Under the pieces are notes generated by a model that worked only from the letters and a program-made list of their open reading frames with translations, was not told the origin of the DNA and did not search any database. From contig NZ_CANLGU010000004.1 of the NCBI RefSeq assembly GCF_947490405.1, positions 186,001 to 250,000 on the forward strand: 64,000 bases of DNA, read 5' to 3'. The translations under genes and the position numbers were made by a program. Positions 59,438-64,000 of the stretch are shown here, one piece after another (the stretch's first letter is position 1; the number at the start of each line of letters is the position of its first letter). Origin of the DNA: an uncultured Algibacter sp. (GTDB lineage: Bacteria; Bacteroidota; Bacteroidia; Flavobacteriales; Flavobacteriaceae).

Positions 59438-60604
59438 ATGATTTCTCAAGATATACAAAGGCTAATAATAAAATATCTGACTAGGCAAGCTACTCTTTTA
59501 GAACGGAATAAGCTAGAATTATGGCTAGAAGCCCATGATAATTATAAGATGTTTAAGGAGTACGTTAAGATTAACTACTTAATTGATTTAAATATGGAAA
59601 TGTTTGATTCCGATGACTCAAAAAAAGAATTGCTTGAATTAATTGATAAGGAGAAAAAGCAATATAGATTTCGCAAGTATACCAGGGTAATGAAATATGC
59701 CGCAATCTTTGTTGGTATAATTGCAACAACATACTTTTTTAAAGATAACATATTCAGCAAGTCAGTTGAAACTACTCCAATAATAGTAGACACTAATACT
59801 GTCGAACCAGGAACAGATAAAGCAACACTAACTTTAGGCGATGGTTCTCAAATTGCATTAGAAAAAGGAGAATACCTAAAGACACAAAACGCTAACAGTA
59901 ATGGAGAAGAGATTATTTATAAAGCTAACCAAATTAATACTAAAGAGTTAGTATATAACTATTTAACCATTCCAAGAGGCGGGCAATTCTTTGTTGTATT
60001 GTCAGATGACACAAAAGTCTGGTTAAATTCCGAATCACAACTCAAATATCCTGTAAGGTTTATTGAAGGAGAAACACGTAAAGTGGAGCTAGTTTATGGT
60101 GAGGCATATTTTGAGGTATCACCAAGTACAGAAAACAAAGGAGCTAAATTTAAAGTATTTAATCAATCTCAAGAAGTAGAAGTCTTAGGAACAGAGTTCA
60201 ATATTAAAGCTTATAAAGGCGAGACTAATATTTATACAACATTAGTTGAAGGTAAGGTTACGGTTAATTATGAAAATAGAAAACAAAATTTAATGCCTAA
60301 TCAACAGTCGAGCCTTGATGTGGATACCAAAAATTTCTTAGTAAAAGAAGTAGATGTATACAATGAAATATCATGGAAAGATGGTGTTTTTAGTTTTGAA
60401 AGAAAACCATTGAAGGACATTATGAAGGTCTTGTCTAGATGGTATGATGTTGACATATTCTTTGACAGCAAATCATTAGAGGAAGTTAAGTTTTTTGGTG
60501 TTCTAGGGAAAGATCAAAAAATAGAAGAAATATTGGAGACTATTAAGAATTTTAAAATAATTGAAGCCTATGAAATAAAAGGAAAAACTATAATCTTAAA
60601 ATAA
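59438..60604 (+). CDS. FecR family protein (anti-sigma factor)
   Basis: YLTIPRGGQFFVVLSDDTKVWLNSESQLKYPVRFIEGETRKVELVYGEAYFEVSPSTENKGAKFKVFNQSQEVEVLGTEFNIKAY. Confidence 0.93.
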   Translation: MISQDIQRLIIKYLTRQATLLERNKLELWLEAHDNYKMFKEYVKINYLIDLNMEMFDSDDSKKELLELIDKEKKQYRFRKYTRVMKYAAIFVGIIATTYFFKDNIFSKSVETTPIIVDTNTVEPGTDKATLTLGDGSQIALEKGEYLKTQNANSNGEEIIYKANQINTKELVYNYLTIPRGGQFFVVLSDDTKVWLNSESQLKYPVRFIEGETRKVELVYGEAYFEVSPSTENKGAKFKVFNQSQEVEVLGTEFNIKAYKGETNIYTTLVEGKVTVNYENRKQNLMPNQQSSLDVDTKNFLVKEVDVYNEISWKDGVFSFERKPLKDIMKVLSRWYDVDIFFDSKSLEEVKFFGVLGKDQKIEEILETIKNFKIIEAYEIKGKTIILK

Positions 60605-60700
60605 AAAAGAGATCGAAGTTGAACATTTGGCGGTGTCACAAACTTCGACCTTTTGATAATGTATTAATTAATGTATAACTAACTAACACTATGCAAATTT

Positions 60701-63700
60701 ATGGAAATTAAATTTATTGATGTCCGTTTCCTCATTCGAAAACGGCTACTAATGCTTATTATGAGAACATTTATCTTTTTACTATGCACTGCTGTTTTTG
60801 GGTTCAATTCAATTGATGGATTTTCTCAAGAAAAAGTAATTATTGGTGCTGACAAAGAGGTATCTGTTCATCAAGTCTTTCGAATAATTAAAAAACAAAC
60901 AAAGTACAGGTTTTTATACCCGGAAAGTTTGTTTGATGATGCTCCAAAAGTACAACTAAAAAAAGGGGTTATAGAATTATCTAAACTACTTAATCATACA
61001 CTTTCAAGTAGTAATGTCAATTTTAAACTTTCTAAGAACAATACTATTATAATTGAGGAGAATGAAAACTCAGCCCGAAAAAGTGATAAGAAGCAACAGA
61101 TAAAGGTTTCGGGAACAGTTATAGATCAAAATGGTCAGCCTCTTCCAGGAGCCAATATTATTGAAAAAGGTACTACTAATGGAACACAAACGGATTTTGA
61201 TGGTAAATTTACTTTAGAATTGGCAAACGCCAATGCTATTTTAGTAGTGTCATATTTAGGTTTCAAATCCCAAGAAGTACTTCTTAATAATAAAACCAAC
61301 TTATCAATTGTTCTAGTTGAAGATACTGCTGCTTTGGATGAGGTTGTTGTAGTTGGTTACGGTACGTTGTCAAGGGCTAAAGTACTTGGAGCTGTAGCCT
61401 CTGTAAAATCAGAGGATATAAGCCAATTACCTGTAGGCGGTGTTGATGAGGCAATTGCAGGAAGAGTAGCTGGGGTACAGGTGGTAACACCTGGAGCGCC
61501 TGGAACAGGTTCTCAAATAAAGATTAGAGGTGTTGGTACTATCACGGCTGGTAGATCACCTCTTATTGTTGTAGATGGCTACCCGCTAACTGAAGGTAGT
61601 GATTTGAATGCAATAAACCCACTTGATATTGAATCAATTGAAGTTTTAAAAGATGCAGCCTCTACAGCAATTTATGGTTCTAGAGGTGCTAATGGGGTTA
61701 TTTTTGTAACCACCAAAAGTGCCAAGACAGAAAAAACTTCTTTTAGTTTTGAAACTTATACGGGGTTTCAATCTGTGCTAAACCCTATGAAATTCTTAAA
61801 TGCTTCTCAGTATGCACAAATGGTAAAAGAAGCAAGAGACTGGGGCTATGTGTCAGATGACCCCACTAATAGGAGTGAAAATGATGATACAGCAACAAGA
61901 TTGGCAAATGGTGCTAGACCAAGAAATTTAATTCCTAACAATATAGAAAAATATTTATCCGGCACGCCAGGTTTAACTGATAACAATTGGTTAGATGATG
62001 TTTTTCAGGATGGAAAAATTCAGAGTTATAATTTATCAGCTTCAGGTAAGAGTGGGAAAACCAAATGGTTTGCCTCTGGTGGATACTTTAGTCAAGAAGG
62101 TTTAATAATAGGTTCAGACTTTGAGCGTTTTACCGCCAAAATTAATTTAGAAACAGAGTTTAGTGATAAAGTAAGATTTGGAATAAACCTTACTCCAAGT
62201 GTTTCAAATCAGAATTCGGTAGTAGAAGGTTGGACGGATAGCCCAATGCAACAGGCTATATTAATGGAACCGTTCTTTACGCCTTATAATGATGAAGGGA
62301 ACTTAAATATTAGTCAGCAAATCAGATGGCATAATAATGGTGGTACCGATGGAGCTCTTGTAGAGAATCCAGTTGCTATTGCTTTACAAAGAACAGATGA
62401 AAAAAATAAATTTAGACTTTTTGGAAGCACATTTTTAGAAGTTGATATAATCGAAGGATTAACTTTTAAAACCCTATTAGGAGGAGATTTTGATTATTCA
62501 TTTAGAGAGGAGTTTAGACCTTCAACTATTGGTAGATATAGAAGAGATGTAGTAGCTTCTGTTCCATCTGCAGGTGAGAGAACAAGAGTTAGAAAAAACT
62601 GGATTACAGAAAATACATTAACATATACTAAAGTATTTGATAATCATAATTTCAATTTACTAGGAGGTTATTCATACCAAAAAGAGTTATTTGAAGAAAC
62701 TGAGGTCGATGCTCCTGTTTTAGATAGTAATGAAATTACCAATATCGCTGGAACGGCAACAACTACGACTGATAAAAATATTTCGGAATGGATTCTTATA
62801 TCTTACTTTGGTCGATTACAATATGATTATGATTCTAAATATCTGTTTAGTGCATCTATAAGAAGAGATGGGTCTTCTAGATTTGGTGCAAATACCAAAT
62901 TTGGAGTCTTTCCTTCACTTTCAGGTGGATGGGTAGTAAGTAAAGAAGATTTTTTCCCTGAAGATAGCTTTTTAACTAATTTAAAGTTTAGATACAGTTG
63001 GGGTAAAACAGGAAATAACCAAATAGGAAATTACGGTTCTATTGCTGTTTTAAGACAATTAAACGGAATTTTAGATGATAGCTTTGTAAGTGGGCAAAGA
63101 CCTAGTACAGCACCTAACGCAGACCTTTCTTGGGAAACGTCAATAACAAATAATTTTGGGGCAGATATCGGGTTATTTGACAACAAACTTAATTTAAGTG
63201 CAGATTATTTTATTGCAAAAACCGAAGACATGCTATTGAATGTGCCAGTACCTTTACAGTCTGGTTTTAGTACTTCATTACAAAATATTGGTAGTATGGA
63301 AAACAAAGGACTTGAATTGATACTATCTACATCAAACATCAATTTAGGAAAGGTAAAATGGAACTCAAGTTTTAACTTTTCTAAAGTAGAAAATAAAGTT
63401 ACTTCGCTGGCTTCTGGTCAAGATCAGATTATAGCAGGAGGAACTAATATAACAAGGGTTGGTCATCCTATAGGTGATTTTTATGGTTTTGTGGTTGATG
63501 GTATTTATAAATCGCAATCAGAAATAGATACTTCTCCGCAAAGTGGTACCACGGTAAAAGTGGGAGATTGGCGAATTGTAGATGTCGACAATAATGGTTT
63601 TATAGATGACAATGATAGGACTGTAATAGGGTCTGCTTTACCAGATTTCACATATGGATTCAATAACCGTTTTGCTTACAAAAACTTCGATCTAAATATA

Positions 63701-64000
63701 TTTATTGATGGTGTAGAAGGTAATAAGGTGTTGTCGCGTACCGTTCGAAATGCTACTAATGGTCAAGGGTTCTCAAACCAATTAGAATGGTATTTTGAAA
63801 ACAGATGGCATCCTCAAAATAATCCAAACGGAACATTAGCAAGACCTGATTACACGCAGTCAAGTGAACGTGGAAGAGCTAATGTCTCATCGGCATTCTT
63901 GCAAGATGGCTCTTTTTTAAGAATAAGGAACATAACATTAGGGTATAATTTACCAGAGTCTGTTACTTCAAAAATAGGATTGCAAAGAATGAGATTATAT
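60701..64000 (+). CDS. SusC/RagA family TonB-linked outer-membrane protein, 3' end beyond window
   Basis: Start ATGGAAATTAAATTTATTGATGTC; STN domain; VSGTVIDQNGQPLPGANIIEKGTTNGTQTDFDGKFTL; VVVGYGTLSRAKVLGAVASVKSEDI; DAASTAIYGSRGANGVIFVTTK. Open to the window end. Confidence 0.93.
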   Translation, partial: MEIKFIDVRFLIRKRLLMLIMRTFIFLLCTAVFGFNSIDGFSQEKVIIGADKEVSVHQVFRIIKKQTKYRFLYPESLFDDAPKVQLKKGVIELSKLLNHTLSSSNVNFKLSKNNTIIIEENENSARKSDKKQQIKVSGTVIDQNGQPLPGANIIEKGTTNGTQTDFDGKFTLELANANAILVVSYLGFKSQEVLLNNKTNLSIVLVEDTAALDEVVVVGYGTLSRAKVLGAVASVKSEDISQLPVGGVDEAIAGRVAGVQVVTPGAPGTGSQIKIRGVGTITAGRSPLIVVDGYPLTEGSDLNAINPLDIESIEVLKDAASTAIYGSRGANGVIFVTTKSAKTEKTSFSFETYTGFQSVLNPMKFLNASQYAQMVKEARDWGYVSDDPTNRSENDDTATRLANGARPRNLIPNNIEKYLSGTPGLTDNNWLDDVFQDGKIQSYNLSASGKSGKTKWFASGGYFSQEGLIIGSDFERFTAKINLETEFSDKVRFGINLTPSVSNQNSVVEGWTDSPMQQAILMEPFFTPYNDEGNLNISQQIRWHNNGGTDGALVENPVAIALQRTDEKNKFRLFGSTFLEVDIIEGLTFKTLLGGDFDYSFREEFRPSTIGRYRRDVVASVPSAGERTRVRKNWITENTLTYTKVFDNHNFNLLGGYSYQKELFEETEVDAPVLDSNEITNIAGTATTTTDKNISEWILISYFGRLQYDYDSKYLFSASIRRDGSSRFGANTKFGVFPSLSGGWVVSKEDFFPEDSFLTNLKFRYSWGKTGNNQIGNYGSIAVLRQLNGILDDSFVSGQRPSTAPNADLSWETSITNNFGADIGLFDNKLNLSADYFIAKTEDMLLNVPVPLQSGFSTSLQNIGSMENKGLELILSTSNINLGKVKWNSSFNFSKVENKVTSLASGQDQIIAGGTNITRVGHPIGDFYGFVVDGIYKSQSEIDTSPQSGTTVKVGDWRIVDVDNNGFIDDNDRTVIGSALPDFTYGFNNRFAYKNFDLNIFIDGVEGNKVLSRTVRNATNGQGFSNQLEWYFENRWHPQNNPNGTLARPDYTQSSERGRANVSSAFLQDGSFLRIRNITLGYNLPESVTSKIGLQRMRLY

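Overview
This 64 kb window is AT-rich and looks like chromosome from a marine-type Flavobacteriaceae (Bacteroidota). The evidence is T9SS sorting-domain, SusC/TonB, DUF6048/DUF6452 and DUF6252 proteins, plus a 6S-Flavo-like RNA. Most of it is ordinary core genome: gyrA, clpC, rny, xerD, lpdA, aroQ, rlmD, rocD, a NifS-like desulfurase, zapA, msrB, two tRNAs, several ECF sigma modules and outer-membrane proteins. Parts worth a second look: (i) 6222-7602, a single-gene PIN-like cassette enclosed by nested inverted repeats and palindromic, attC-like elements, whose gene has a one-base homopolymer frameshift; (ii) a dispersed family of about 100-180 bp intergenic elements (near 4.26, 8.2, 26.0 and 34.6 kb) with 30-39 nt exactly shared blocks; (iii) a (CCACTAA)n heptamer array after xerD that places stops in all six frames, with a degenerate heptamer run at the lpdA stop; (iv) a complete four-enzyme trans-4-hydroxyproline catabolic cluster with an AraC regulator, downstream of tRNA-Ser/tRNA-Pro; (v) a Cys-rich insertion in ornithine aminotransferase; (vi) a 6S-like RNA between zapA and rny. 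I found no CRISPR array, prophage, IS element or recognisable defence island. Family calls come from reading the sequence, not from database searches.
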